Assembly: GCA_013396655.1 (NCBI GenBank)
Contig: WBMV01000128.1
Span: 62,001-126,000, forward strand
DNA: 64,000 nt
Direction of reading: 5' to 3'
DNA from: Campylorhamphus procurvoides
Taxonomy: Eukaryota; Chordata; Aves; Passeriformes; Dendrocolaptidae
Position 1 is the stretch's first letter, and every line of letters starts with the position of its first letter. Both the position numbers and the translations under genes were made by a program. Under the pieces are notes generated by a model. It was not told the origin of the DNA and searched no databases. It saw only the letters and a program-made list of their open reading frames with translations. Shown piece after piece: positions 45,801 through 57,810 of this stretch.

Positions 45801-48800
45801 TATTATTTATTTTTATAACTAGTAGACAAAGAGAGTCTCTTACTCTCAAGACACCTGGATTTAATTCCTAGCAGATCACAAAAGACAATTGTGTAATTTA
45901 GTTAGTCACTTCTTATAGATGAAATTCAACCAAGGAGACTCAGTCTTTCTTCATGATGTTTTCAATAGTGTGAAGAGGCCTCAGTTGGAGGAGTGTAAAT
46001 ACATGCTGCCAAAATAAAGCCTTAGGGCTAATTAGAACTGGTTGCTCTGTTCTTTAGTTGCAAATACAAAGAACATCTCCTTAACCTCATTGGGTTACTG
46101 AAAGGATGGTTTCATTGATGTTTGGAAAGCTGACAAAGTCCAGGAGAAGAGAGTCAAACTGCTGCAAGAAGTTTCCAGATGGTGTGAGTTGTCATAGCAG
46201 AGACACCAGAAGGATTTACTGTACAAGCCAGGGTTAGAGAGAGTTATAATCAATAATTATAAAGGGAAGAACTGAAATGAATGTCTAGCATGTATTAAGA
46301 CTTAACCTGACCTTTCAAAAAACATCTGCAGGAGGGGGCTTTCACCATTACAGGCCCCTGGATGATGGAATCCTACAGGAATGCAAACATTTCCTGCATT
46401 TTCCTCTGGCAGGCTCTTCTTTGAAGTTCTAACCCTGCAAGTGTAGTAGAAGATGTGAGAATGACAATAAGAACACTTTTCAATCGTATATAAATTAGAG
46501 ATACAGTGTCTGACTCACTGCTTAAAACTAGCTTTTCTGGATGTATGTGTGTTTACATAAAATAGCACCAAAAGGGTAAGGCATAATGCATCAGGCTTGG
46601 TGGTACTACTTCTCTGAGCTTTATCTGTGGTCAGTATACTAGCAGGAAATAATTGTGCCTGTGGTTTCTATATCCTGAGTGGAAATCTGGAATTCAATAA
46701 AATACAGTCTCATTACAGCATACCTGTCTCCAACATGTGTTCTCATTTTAGTGTCTCTGTACATACAGATAACTCACATTTATCTTCTGAATGACAAAGC
46801 TTATCCTGTTCACCACAGAGTATGAGAAACCTTTTGCTGAGCTTTGAAATCTTACATGGAAACCTGCTATCAAATACTGAATACAAGTTGTCACCCCATT
46901 ACAATGGAACACTGAGAGGCAGATTAGAATTTCAGATTATGGTATTTTGCAACCAAAAGGGAATGATAGAGTATGAACAAGAATCAGTCTTTGAGGTTTG
47001 GGGTTATCCTGGATTAAATATAATACAAGATAGCTGTTAAAAAAAAAAAGAGAGAAAAAGACACAAAGGTACTAGAGGTAGAATATCATATTTTACAAGA
47101 TAATATAGCAATAAAACTTGTCATCTTCACAAGTCAGTGTCTAGAGAAGGTCATAGCATTGCATATACCCTACCTCCCCCAGACCTAGGAGTTTAAGTGT
47201 CACATGCCTTTTTATTATTGTTATCAAATTAGGTCTGATTTAAAGACCCTACTGACAAGCAAAGCATAGTTTATCTCATTTTTCTGGGATTTAACATTAC
47301 TACCTAAATTTCCTGATTTTATGTCCTCACCCATCTCTTGATCTCTTTGAAAGTGATACACCAAATCATCTACTCCAACAATCTTATTCTTCACTTGCCT
47401 TTATAGATTATCCAGCATCTTGTAGCCAAGAATCCCTTTTAAATCTAGAAAGCTTTACTTTCTCTTTACTGATCCTTAGTTAAACTGAACAGGATTCTCC
47501 TGACTGAGCTAACAGCTGCCCTTTATCCTGCTTGACAACTGAGCTGATGCTCATTCCCGGCAGTCTGCTGATATTTTCCAAAATACCTGCTGTTGATCAC
47601 ACCTAAAAATGCAGTTTGCTACCCCTACTAGTTCAAAAGATCCATGTGTTCACTCAAGACAATTCATTCACTTTTCTATCAGCATCTAACATTTGCACTT
47701 TGACTTTTTTGTAGAGAATGAAGCAGTGTCACTCAAGGCGGGGTCTCCATGTTTGTGATCGTGTCCAAAAATGTTCTCCTGTGATCAATAAAACTTATTA
47801 CATCATCAAATGTAAATCAATAAGAATCATAATTGTGCATGTTGTGCAACAAGCTGGATATAAGTAGTATTTTTCCCAACTCCCTGGGTGATGTCTGCTG
47901 TTCCAGTGCAGCTGGGGAATTCCTGATGTGAACCCTGGCCCCTTTCGTAATTCAGTTATGTGATGGATTCGCACTCCTATGTGTTGTTGATATGTGAGAA
48001 AGGGACTTTGTTGATGATTGACTTATCCTGAAGTATTTCTTCAGCACTCAGTATGAGTTGGGGGTTAGCAAACTCCAAAGCATACTGGCACCTTTCCTTG
48101 TGTCTCATGGATGATTTATGGGTAAAAAGGTGCCTATTCTAAATACAGGTATTTCAGATCCCCAGCAATCATTTCAGCACCATGCAATAATACAGTTCCA
48201 CAGTGAGTGCACATTTCTATCCCCCAAATTCAGCACTTACTGAAGGGAAGCATGAACATGATGGAAGACAGCTCATTGTCTGGAAGCAGTGAAGAGAAAC
48301 ATGTTAGATGGAACAAACTCAGTCCCCTTATTAGCACCTCACTCTGTCCTGGCTGTGTTGGCTGACTTTGTCCTAGTGGATGGAGCAAAGCTGTCCTCAA
48401 GGCTTTGCTCCAGAGTCACAACCTTGCCAAAAGGAGCAGCAGGATGAGGGAGCGGCAACATTTATCCAGCATTGCAGAGCAGCTGAAGGCTGTGTTAAGA
48501 TGTGGCCCCTTATTTAGAACTTTGGTGTTGCAAAATACGACAGGTGAGTCAGGAACTGTAAAGTCTGTGCTGTCTGAGCTGTCAGATAGCTTAAGCTAAG
48601 AAGAGGTATGAATTTGACTTACTACTAGATCAGGCAAGATACTGTATATCATTCTCCAGTAAGGGCAAAGGAAGGTAGTGTGAGACATAGCATGAAATGG
48701 AAAGAAGATGCTGAGAATAGAAGGTGGCACTTTAAACAAGAAAGAGGAAAAAGAGCAGAACAGTTTTAAAAGAGCATATAAGGAGCAGTTGTGTCTTGGA

Positions 48801-49840
48801 AGTGAATAGCCAGTTAGTCCTATATAAGAATTTTTGTGTCAATATTTAGTGAATCACAGGAAATTGTAAAGGCTGTTGTGTTAACAGTGATAAGCCATAG
48901 AGATGCTCTAAATATTTGTAGAAATCTGCCAATATTTTCTTTTTTAAAGTCACTTGGCACAAGATTAATGAAACAAACAGCCATTCAGTATCTCATTGAA
49001 CCCATTACAATGAGATAAAATTTCCGATGGATTTAGCTAACTGTTTGCAGTACGAAAGAAATATTCAGCTCATGAGTAGACCTACAAGTTAAGAGTCTTT
49101 GGTATTACATCACCTGAGACATTAGAAAGGATTAAATGAGTTCTCAAGGTTATATTTCTCCTCTACTGATTCACTTTCAGCAAAACTGAAACGTTGTCTG
49201 ACTTCAAAGAAGCTATTTTAAAAATCACAATTTTCAGGAAGGAATGACGTCATTTTGCCTGCTTCACCAGAGTGAATGCTCCTCTGCTGTGCACAAATGA
49301 GCTGCTTGCCCTAGTTGAACAAAAGCTGCCATGAAGGCTTTGATCAGTATTGACAGCATTCCTGCAGTATTTCAGTGTCTCATTCCTTTTTGCTTTCTAG
49401 AACCATTACTAATGACGTTGGTTAAGAGGGAGTGTAAATTGCAATAAGATAGCTATCTCCAGAGAGTGCTGAATTGGTCTGTTGCAAGGATTCCTTAATT
49501 ATTAATGTCATTTCTACAGTTTGGGTTTTTTTCTGTTTGATAATTTCTCAGGACAAAGAGATGCTTTATTAGCTCCTTAAAGCACCACTTGTCTGTATGA
49601 CAAGATTTGTACACTTTAGTTTACAGAAACATCTTTTACATTAGTGACACATCAATGCTCTTGTTTAAAGACTGCTGTTCCACACTGAGTTTATTTTTCC
49701 TTGTAGACAAGCAGGAAATATGTCACTAATTTCCCTCCAGCCAGCTCTGACTGCCTTTTTCAGTCCTCTTAATCCTCTGTAAATTTCTTTTTCTTCTCCA
49801 TTTTATCTTCTGAAGACAGATCTAGTTCTCTTAACTTCAT
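42820..49840. other. Upstream intergenic region, no gene seen
   Basis: About 7 kb upstream of the RPS6KA3 island. It is moderately AT-rich and lacks recognised exons. A strong plus-strand donor context, AAG|GTGAGT at 43025-43033, lies about 0.5-0.7 kb from the island and could belong to a divergent non-coding transcript. A perfect CRE is at 49245-49252. No repeat was recognised with confidence. Confidence 0.6.
49245..49252. promoter_or_regulatory. Perfect cAMP response element TGACGTCA
   Basis: An 8-bp palindromic CREB/ATF site, about 7 kb upstream of the island. It retains its CpG in CpG-poor DNA, a mild hint of constraint. Function is not shown. Confidence 0.3.
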
Positions 49841-49884
49841 TCCTGTGTTTCTTTCAAGGTATTCTTGTGTTTCTTTCAAGGTAT
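49841..49884. repeat. 22-bp tandem duplication
   Basis: Two adjacent copies of a 22-base unit containing TGTGTTTCTTTCAAGGTAT, differing at one base. Recent local duplication. Confidence 0.9.
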
Positions 49885-52507
49885 TATTCATTCTTCTCAT
49901 GGAACTTGAAGCTGGCACTTGGCAGAAGATTGCCTGCTTTTCCTGCAATACACTGAGTGGATCTGAGGGGTCCACCCGCCTCATGTACATCTATTTCCTC
50001 CCTTATCACAACTCCTCTTTCCTGCCCGTTCATCATTATTTTTAATTAACTCTGTATTTTATGCTGTTCATCTAAAACTTTGCTTCCCCTTTTCACACCT
50101 AAACCCTTTCTCTTAATAATTTCTCACTTACCGTACAAGAAATCAACCTCTCTAATCCTCCTTGTCAAGTCATCAGCTTCTCATTAAATCATGTACCTTC
50201 AGGAACTATGTATCTGCAATTCAGCATTTCCTTCCTGTCTGTTGCTACGGCCAGAGTTGTGGTCCCATTGCTGCAAAGTTCTTATCACCTCTTGTCTCAT
50301 CCCTCACTGACAAAGCCAGGCTGCTCCCATTTCTCTCAGTATTTCCACACTTCTTTCTGCCTCTTAGCCAGGTTCAGGTTCCTGGTTTAGTAGAACTCAG
50401 TCTCGAGTCTTATTTCACTTTTCTCCTCTTCTCCTGTACCTTGTGCATGGGCCTGTGTACTTATGCATTTCCTTTTCTACTGCTTCTCAGCCTCATGCAT
50501 TTTTTATGTCACTCTGTGCTTCAGGCTTCTCATGAAGAAAGCCCTGCTCTTCCACAGATCCCCTCGAGTCTTCTTGTATCCACCTTAACAGTGTCTCTCA
50601 GCTGCTGTCCCAGAAAGTCTGTGGTTTTTTTTCCAAGTTAGAAAACTCTTCAAAGCACTGTTTTTTGTAGTGTCAAAAAGCAGAAGCTTTTCCACCTCCA
50701 CTTTGAAAACAAGCAGTGCAGTTAGTTGGGGGAGAGAGGTGTTTTTGCAGATGTGGAGTCACATTCCATACTGTCCTGTGGGATCACAGGCTGGGCACCT
50801 GAAGACTGACAGACTTCATATGAAGTCACATTTGAACATTTTGGCAAATTGTTTAAACTCTTCCCTGTTTTATTTACGTGCAATTCTAGAGTATTTGGAG
50901 GACTTGTTCCCACTTCATACAAGGCTAAAATTGCCGTTAACCTTATCTATTGGTGCTCACTAAAGAAAGAAAAAAAGCTGTATTCAGTTATAAGCCTTTG
51001 AAAAATGCATATATACTTTTAAACACAGAATGACAATAATGAAAAATACCTCATTTGAGGGAGTGGGTGAAAAGAAAATATATTTGGAGTGGGCATGAGT
51101 AAAACATTAAGCTTCCCTTTCCCTCTTTTATGCTTCTCCTTTACTGGTGCTGTAGAGTCTGAAAATAACTTCGCTCTCAGTGATGTCATCACCATTAGAG
51201 GAATGCTGTCTGCTCAATTTGTTTTCTGACTTCAGTAAGGGAAATAGAATCCGACTGCTGACTCACTTGTTAGGTCTAAAGTAAGTAGGTATGCTTATTT
51301 CATCTATTTTGGCCATGAATTCTGGTCTTTAAATATCCACCTCATTTGTGGCAGGTACAGGTGCTCCTATTCTTGAAGGAAAAAGGAAATGAACACAGTT
51401 ACTTCACAGTCTGAAGTAACTGTGCTTTGTTATCATAGATATATTGTCTAAAGGAGGAATATATAAGATTTTTGCAGACCTGTCCTACTGAATAGTTTTC
51501 TTCTTCTATACTGCGCCACTGTTGGTCTAGTTGTTGGTTATCTGGAATGGTTGAGTTGTTACTTTCACTTCATCCTCAGCAGCTGACACAGGGGTGTTAG
51601 CAAATAATGGTCTGGCTGCAGATTCACTGTTCAGATGCTTTTATTTTTCCTTCCTGGCCTGCCTCTCTGCAAACTGAAATGAAAAGGTCTTGTAGAAAAT
51701 CAGTGTACAAAGGGACCCTCTTTTGTCCATTTTGTTATCTTTTGTTTTCCATGTACCTGCAAGGTTGGGCAGAATTGCTCTTACTCACAAAGAATATTTT
51801 TTTGTTGTCTATATGACATGTTTTATATACATTTTGAAAAAAATTAAACTTACTTTAGTTTGGACTGGCAAAACAGCAGTAGGCTTTTCCTGAAAGCATA
51901 CTTCTTTTTTGGCTTTCCTTCTCTATTTAAGTACCCAGGGGCCAGATACTCTGCTGGCAGAAGATGAGAGAGGCTCTAACTTTTTTGACCACTTTGCATC
52001 TTTCAGGCATTTAAAGCTTTGGCTACCACTGGCTTGCCTAAGGAAAATGGAGTTGTGTCCATAATCAAAAGACAAGGTATATTTGAATGCAATGAATGGC
52101 TCTAAATATTCATAGCAAGGAAGAACATGAAATAAGGATAAGCAAAAATATACAGATTGTTTCAGTTGTGTGGTTTTCCTCAGGATGTTTAAGTAGCATT
52201 GCCTTAGTTTCGATTTATTTTTCTATAAACCTTTGAAGTTATTTGGTATCAGATCGAATCTTATTTTCTGCCTTTAGTTTGTTTTATTTTAAATCCTCCT
52301 TCTAGAGTGTAGGTTGGAAGCTAGTCCTTGCTGGTTTTTCACCCTTTTGTTAGGATGCAGGAAATAAACATGCTGGCATATTTCTGAATTCTCATGGCCT
52401 CAGTGAATCAATTTTTTATTTGTCACACTTTTAATCATGTGTGGGCTTTTCTGTAGGAAAAATCAAGGAATACTAGAAAATGATGTCACAGCAACATTAA
52501 CAACACT
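49885..52507. other. Intergenic, pyrimidine-rich in part
   Basis: About 50040-50640 is pyrimidine-rich on the plus strand and includes an open frame of 159 codons (50162-50641) rich in Leu, Ser, Phe and Cys. The composition explains it, and no family is recognised. The rest shows nothing definite. Confidence 0.6.
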
Positions 52508-52702
52508 CATAGAATCACAGAATCACAGGATCACAGAATGGTTGGGGTTGGAAGGGACCTCAGTGGGGTCATCTGCTCCAACCCTCTGCTGAAGCAGCTT
52601 CATCCAGAGCTGGCTGCACAGGTTTGTGCCCAGGCAGGTTTTGAGTATCTCAGGGATACTCAGACATTTACTGTGAGGTTTTGTCACCCTCACAATAAAA
52701 GT
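52508..52702 (-). repeat. CR1 LINE 3' end (antisense)
   Basis: It begins with the reverse-complement CR1 tail, CATAGAATCACAGAATCAC, then GGTTGGGGTTGGAAGGGACC, CATCTGCTCCAACCC and TTTGTGCCCAGGCAGGTTTT. The sequence becomes unrecognisable after CACCCTCACAATAAAAG. It is 5'-truncated. Confidence 0.9.
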
Positions 52703-52920
52703 CAAGGCAGAGAACACCCACTAATTTTCCCTCATCTACCTAGCCAGTAGTGCCATCATGAAAGGATATCAGATTGGTCAAGCGTGTTTTCCGCTTGGTG
52801 AATCCACTCTTTTATAACTCTTCCCCCAGAGATCAATTTCAATTGTAGAATGTATTTTCTTATAAACAAAAACTGAAAACTAATGGCAACATTTAGTTTA
52901 AATATGAGGTACATGGGAAA

Positions 52921-52966
52921 GTAATCCCTTCCAACTCTGAATATTCTGTGACTCCATGATTCTGCA
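52921..52966 (+). repeat. CR1 LINE 3' tail fragment (sense)
   Basis: ATCCCTTCCAACTCTGAATA and TTCTGTGACTCCATGATTCT are a short, sense-oriented CR1 3' tail. It lies about 220 bases from the oppositely oriented CR1 at 52508. Confidence 0.75.
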
Positions 52967-55900
52967 ATGTACTAGCACAGTAAACCAAGGAATCAAATTA
53001 TTTTCTCACTGAAACCATAGGCATAATTCAAAGAAATACCTGCAGGAGCAAAACTCAAACTAGCTTTTAAACTTTTTTTTTTTTTTAAAGGCACAATTCC
53101 TCCAGTCCCAGAGGACTGCTGCACAGCATTCTTCAATTTAGGAGCTGTCAAAAAAGCTTTCTATTATAACAGCATGCATTTAAAAGATGTCTCTATACTC
53201 AGAATCAGATGCTGCCTCTAATGCTGCAAACTATGGTTGTCTGCTGTAGAAATCCTCCTAGATTCAGAATATCACATATGCAGGATGAGGAAAGTGTGCA
53301 CTACGAGCTGAGGTACCTATATCTCTGACTTAAGTGTGCTATGCTAATGCACTCACTTTCTGTGAAAACATACAGGTATTTCTTTTTCAGCCTGTAATAA
53401 TTAATGAAGATTAATGAATAGTTCCTTTAGCTCATGGACTAGTGAACAACTTTTGAGAACCAAAATCTCCATGCTTCAGGGGCTCTGTCATAAACAACAC
53501 TGGGAGGGACTTCATCTTATATTCCACAGGGGCATCTAAAAGGTTCGTGCTTAGTCTTGCTTTTAACTTTGCATACAGTTTGGTGAACTCTTCACATAAA
53601 CTGCTCTGCATCCTATAAAATGGCTTATACTTGTGGCTTTTGAAAGGTGAATACTGTTAAAATCTCATGGAAGTTTGATCTGACAAAGAACTGAGTAAAT
53701 TTTACATAGATCCCTCAGGGTCTGGCCCAGAGAAAGCTTGAGTAAATCCTTCTTCACTGTTTGTGAGCTTGTTAAACAAGCTGAAGGAGATCTCAGGTAA
53801 AGAAACAATATCTGGAATATAAAAAAATTATAGAAATAATAAGTTTGCAAAATTTAGGAACTCAACCTTATTGATTGATAGGCGGGTGTTAAATTGTTGA
53901 AAACCATAAGCATTAGTACTTTGTCTATCATAATATTGTTCTGTTTTGTGTTTGGTGATGTTTAAAAATTGTAATAACTGGATTGAATGCCATGCATTCA
54001 TAGAGGTGTGTTCAAACTAACTGTCTGCATCTAAAGGCTGGAGGAACATAAGGCACACCAAAGCAATTTCTATGTTTAGCATTGTGTGCAATAGCTGAAT
54101 GTACATTTGCAATACAATCAAAGTGAAGAAACTGTGGAAGAAAAATTCTTCTTGTCTTATGCATTGTGTAATTTTGCCTTAGGAAACAGACTCAGGTCAG
54201 GCCCCGAAACAAGCTACATATTTGTTTCATCCACTGGTTCCTAACACATCTACTGATTTGTCCTACTGCTTCTCTCTCATGGGTTAACCATTTGTATGAA
54301 AAATATACCAAATAGCAGCTGATCTGCCTGTTTTATACTTGTCAGCAATGCAAAAATAATGCAGAACCCAACACAAGTTCAGTAAAAGGTAGTTCAGCTT
54401 GACTTTAGCTGGAGGAAGAAGCTATACTGGTGTTAATTACATGCCTTTAAAAATGCAAATCTTCATTACAGCTATTGTTGCCAATTCAAAATCAGTTAGA
54501 TTTACTGTCTGTCACAATTCCTAGCTGCAACTGCTTCTGTACAAAAGGCTGCAATCAAGGACTTGCCAAAATTAAATAGATGCGTGCATTGACGTGCTTA
54601 TTATAGCATTTATGATGCATTAAGTGCCAGGTGGATGCACGGACTGTGAGAGAATATAAAATACAGAGCAATTCCAGCTTTATGAGTTTGTATTATTTTG
54701 TGAAACATATCTAATGCCCTATTTTTCAGAGGCATTGAGAGCATACTTTCAAAAAATTCCTCTAGAATGGAGAGGCAGGTTTTATTAAGGTCGAGAAACA
54801 TTGGCTCTTCTAGTATGTCTGTAGCACATTTTTATGGTAATGCAACTAAACTTCACTGTCTGAAAATTGCAAAGTAGAATATGGCAATTATCATTGGCAA
54901 TTTTGTAATATTGAGATGTGCTGTTAATGTCTAACAAAAGCCTTCTTAAAACCTTCAAGCAATAGAAATATGGATACACGTACAGCTTATGTGTAATAAG
55001 TAAATAGTGTCACTGCCTGAGAATGAACCTGAAAATGTGAGGAAAAATGATGAACACTTGAAATCAAGCTTAGCATTGTATCTGGAAGTGGCTTTCTGCA
55101 CTCAGACACTACTTTCTCAAGTGGAAAAATAAATGATGATTTTTCTTGTGGGCAAGCCTCTACCAAACTTCTTAACCCCCTGGCAGGGGCCATGTCTCAG
55201 GCTGCTACTCTCACACACAGACTTTCTCACCACACTTAATTCCCTGTCACTAGGACAATGCAGATGTGAGAAAAACAGACCAGAGCTGGCAAAAGTGTCT
55301 TCTCTTGCACAGAATCAGTGTTTTACAGAACAATTATCCAGTCATTTTAAGGACTTGCTGGGAATCCCTCAGCATAGCGTCACACAGCTCGGCCCCAGAA
55401 TGAAAGAGTTGCTCCTCCTTTCTTCTCTCAGCCATGCATCAGATGGCATGGCAGGAGATATCCATCTGCCTTCCAGCCCACCACATCTTAAAGAGAGCCT
55501 TGGATGTCTGGACAGACTTCACAGCAGCCTCAAAGCTGAGAGGTGCAAGAGGGGCCCAACCACATCAGGTCAGAGCAGACCCTCACTGGTAGGAGCAGAT
55601 TGGTGGTGGCACCTAAATAGGATGCATATTTCAGAATATTGCATGGGAAGCCTCTGTGTGCTGGCTGACAGCCGTGGGCAGTTAGCAGTGTGCTGGTCAA
55701 CCTTCACTCCTTGGGCTGAAATGTTAAAATCCCCAACAACAAAACAACCCCTGAACCAACCAAACTGAAAACGTGACTCCTAGTGTTTCAAAGTGCCAGA
55801 ATACCTGCAGGGATAAGAACAGAAGTGCTGTGGTCAGGTCAGAGGCTGAGTGGGCCTGAGAAGAAAACTTGGAGGAGGGCCAAGTGGGAAAACCACAACA

Positions 55901-56447
55901 ATCAGAAATTGCTCAGACAAGCAGATTCAGAGCAAGTCATTGGCTCTTCCTCCCTGGCCCTGGAATGGATGGATGGATCTAGACCTGCTTTGGTCACCTG
56001 CCTGCCAAATCAGACATGACTGCTGTTTTTTCATGTAGGAAAAGAGCCAATTAACTTCCAACCATAATTTTTTTTTAGACAGCAACAACAGCTTTTCCAG
56101 ATATAGTGTAGGTTTGTCTCATGTCTCTTCTGGCTTTGCCCATTTCAGACAATGAGAAAAAGCAGAGAGGTGTAATCAAAGGCTGTTTCCCAAACAGTGC
56201 TCTAGTCCCTATTGGCCTTTGAATGCCTACACTCAGGAATTATTTGAGAAATTATCCTGGAAGAAAAGGTCTGTGCTCAGATCATAAAGAAATGCCTATA
56301 AACATTTTCCTCCTTAAAGTCTCTGAGTGAGAAAAGCTGTGGTAGTGAGTTTTTACTGTTTCTTTGATACCCAAATAATGTAGCTCCCCTTACCCCTCCT
56401 GCAGCCATGGCCAGAACTGTCCCATAGTGTCCCATAGTGTCCCATAG
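52967..56447. other. Intergenic, with one long unassigned open frame
   Basis: AT-rich sequence with a T-run nearby at 53070-53085. The plus-strand frame 55133-55768 (211 codons) is the longest outside the CpG island. It has no recognised domain, signal peptide or splice context and is listed as an observation rather than a gene. Confidence 0.55.
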
Positions 56448-56448
56448 A
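56418..56448. repeat. 10-bp tandem repeat, three copies
   Basis: TGTCCCATAG is repeated three times in tandem, immediately next to a perfect 12-bp inverted repeat. Confidence 0.9.
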
Positions 56449-56485
56449 GTTTGGTGAACTTGCTCTTAGATTGGTTCACCAAACT
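56448..56485. repeat. Perfect 12-bp inverted repeat (hairpin)
   Basis: AGTTTGGTGAAC at 56448-56459 and its exact reverse complement GTTCACCAAACT at 56474-56485 are separated by 14 bases. The stem is too short for a typical microRNA precursor, and no role is known. Confidence 0.85.
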
Positions 56486-56899
56486 TTAAAGCTTTCTCAG
56501 TCTGGGGGTGTCCATACATTTGTTCCAGGAAAGTGAGCAGGAGCCTAGTCCTTATTTTCTTCCTAATATCCCTTCTAAGCCTTGTTGCTGCCTTCCAGTT
56601 AATCCTTCTCAATTCCAATTTAACACTAGGAACAACTTAAACTAAATGCTGTCTGTGAAAACACATTTCATGTCTCTCTAATCACATATATCTTAAGTAA
56701 TTCAAGGCTGAACGGTTCAGAATTTACACAGAGAGGGTGAACCTGATTGATATGTGGGAACTTTGATTTTTACTTATTTAGGTTGGCCAGGGATGATGTA
56801 AACTCAGAGAGAACTGGGAAGGCAGTGGACAGAAATGGGACTTATAGGGACAGCAAGTGGAAAAATGGCCCCAAGGTCTTAGGCAAGAGCTGAATATTT

Positions 56900-57092
56900 C
56901 ACAGAATCACAGAACATGATGAGTTGGGAGGGATCCACCCTCCAGCTCCTGGCCCTGCACAGGACCATCTCCAGGAGTCACACCATGTGCCTGAGAGTAT
57001 CATCCAAATGCTTCTGGAACTCTGTCAGGCTTGGTACTGGACCACTTCCCTGGGAAGTCTGTTCCAGTGCCCAACCATCCTCTGGGGGAATA
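56900..57092 (-). repeat. CR1 LINE 3' end (antisense)
   Basis: CACAGAATCACAGAACATGA, GAGTTGGGAGGGATCC, CCAGCTCCTGGCCCTGCACA, GAGTCACACCATGTGCCTGA and CTGTTCCAGTGCCCAACCAT match the reverse complement of a CR1 3' region. It is the same subfamily type as the sense copy at 9571-9842 (both carry the complementary CCTGGCCCTGCACAGG / CCGTGCAGGACCAGG signature). The overlapping 107- and 69-codon frames are remnants. Confidence 0.9.
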
Positions 57093-57474
57093 TGGCTCAT
57101 GTGTCCCAGAGTCTGTGTGATTTTTGGTTTTAGACATCAAGTTAGTACCAGAAATTTATTGGAGAGAGAGACAGACTGGGATTTATCTCCCCAAATTTCC
57201 TTGGACAGCTGTTTTAAAGTTGATGAGCCCGATCACTAACATTTAAATGGCTAAAATTTTATGAGTGAAACCATTCCCTGCAGAAATATCCTGGAGAAAG
57301 CATTGTGAGAGTGCCAGGTGGGAAGGATGGAGGGCATAAAGTGCTTTGGGATATATTAACTGATCAGAATCAGACTATGAGCCACTAATGATAAGCTTCC
57401 TTGAAGTGCAGTGCTTAGATTTGTCAATTGAAGCAACTGTAAAAAAAAAAAAAAGACATATTCATGCAGGTGTG

Positions 57475-57810
57475 AGTGACTCTGCCAAAACCTTATCTGG
57501 AGTATTATGTGCACTTCTGAGCATCAGTGACTGAGGGAGAGGGCATTCAGACTGGAACAGGTGCAGAGAATTGATGACAGTAATGGAAGGTGGTTTAGAG
57601 AACAGAGTTTGCTCGGCTTAGACAAACAAAGGCTGTTAGGAGTCATGGTTCCTCTATGTGAATGTTAAACAGGTAAAACACCTGGAAGGGATGGAGCCAC
57701 TTATGCTCAAGATCAATACTGACACAGGAATGAATGAGTATAAATTGGTCATGGATAAATATAGATTGAAAGTTGGGATGGCTTATAACCATCAGAGCAA
57801 TAAAGTTTTG
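57475..57810 (+). repeat. Old CR1-like LINE fragment (sense)
   Basis: CTGGAGTATTATGTGCACTT, TTCAGACTGGAACAGGTGCA, CTCGGCTTAGACAAACAAAG and later ATAGATTGAAAGTTGGGATG follow the order of an old CR1/L3 3' region. It is heavily diverged. It is preceded by a 14-A run near 57441. Confidence 0.55.

Noticed and set aside
50162..50641. 159-codon hydrophobic open frame
   Set aside because: Explained by a pyrimidine-rich tract giving Leu, Phe and Ser codons. No family, no splice context, and overlapping alternative frames.
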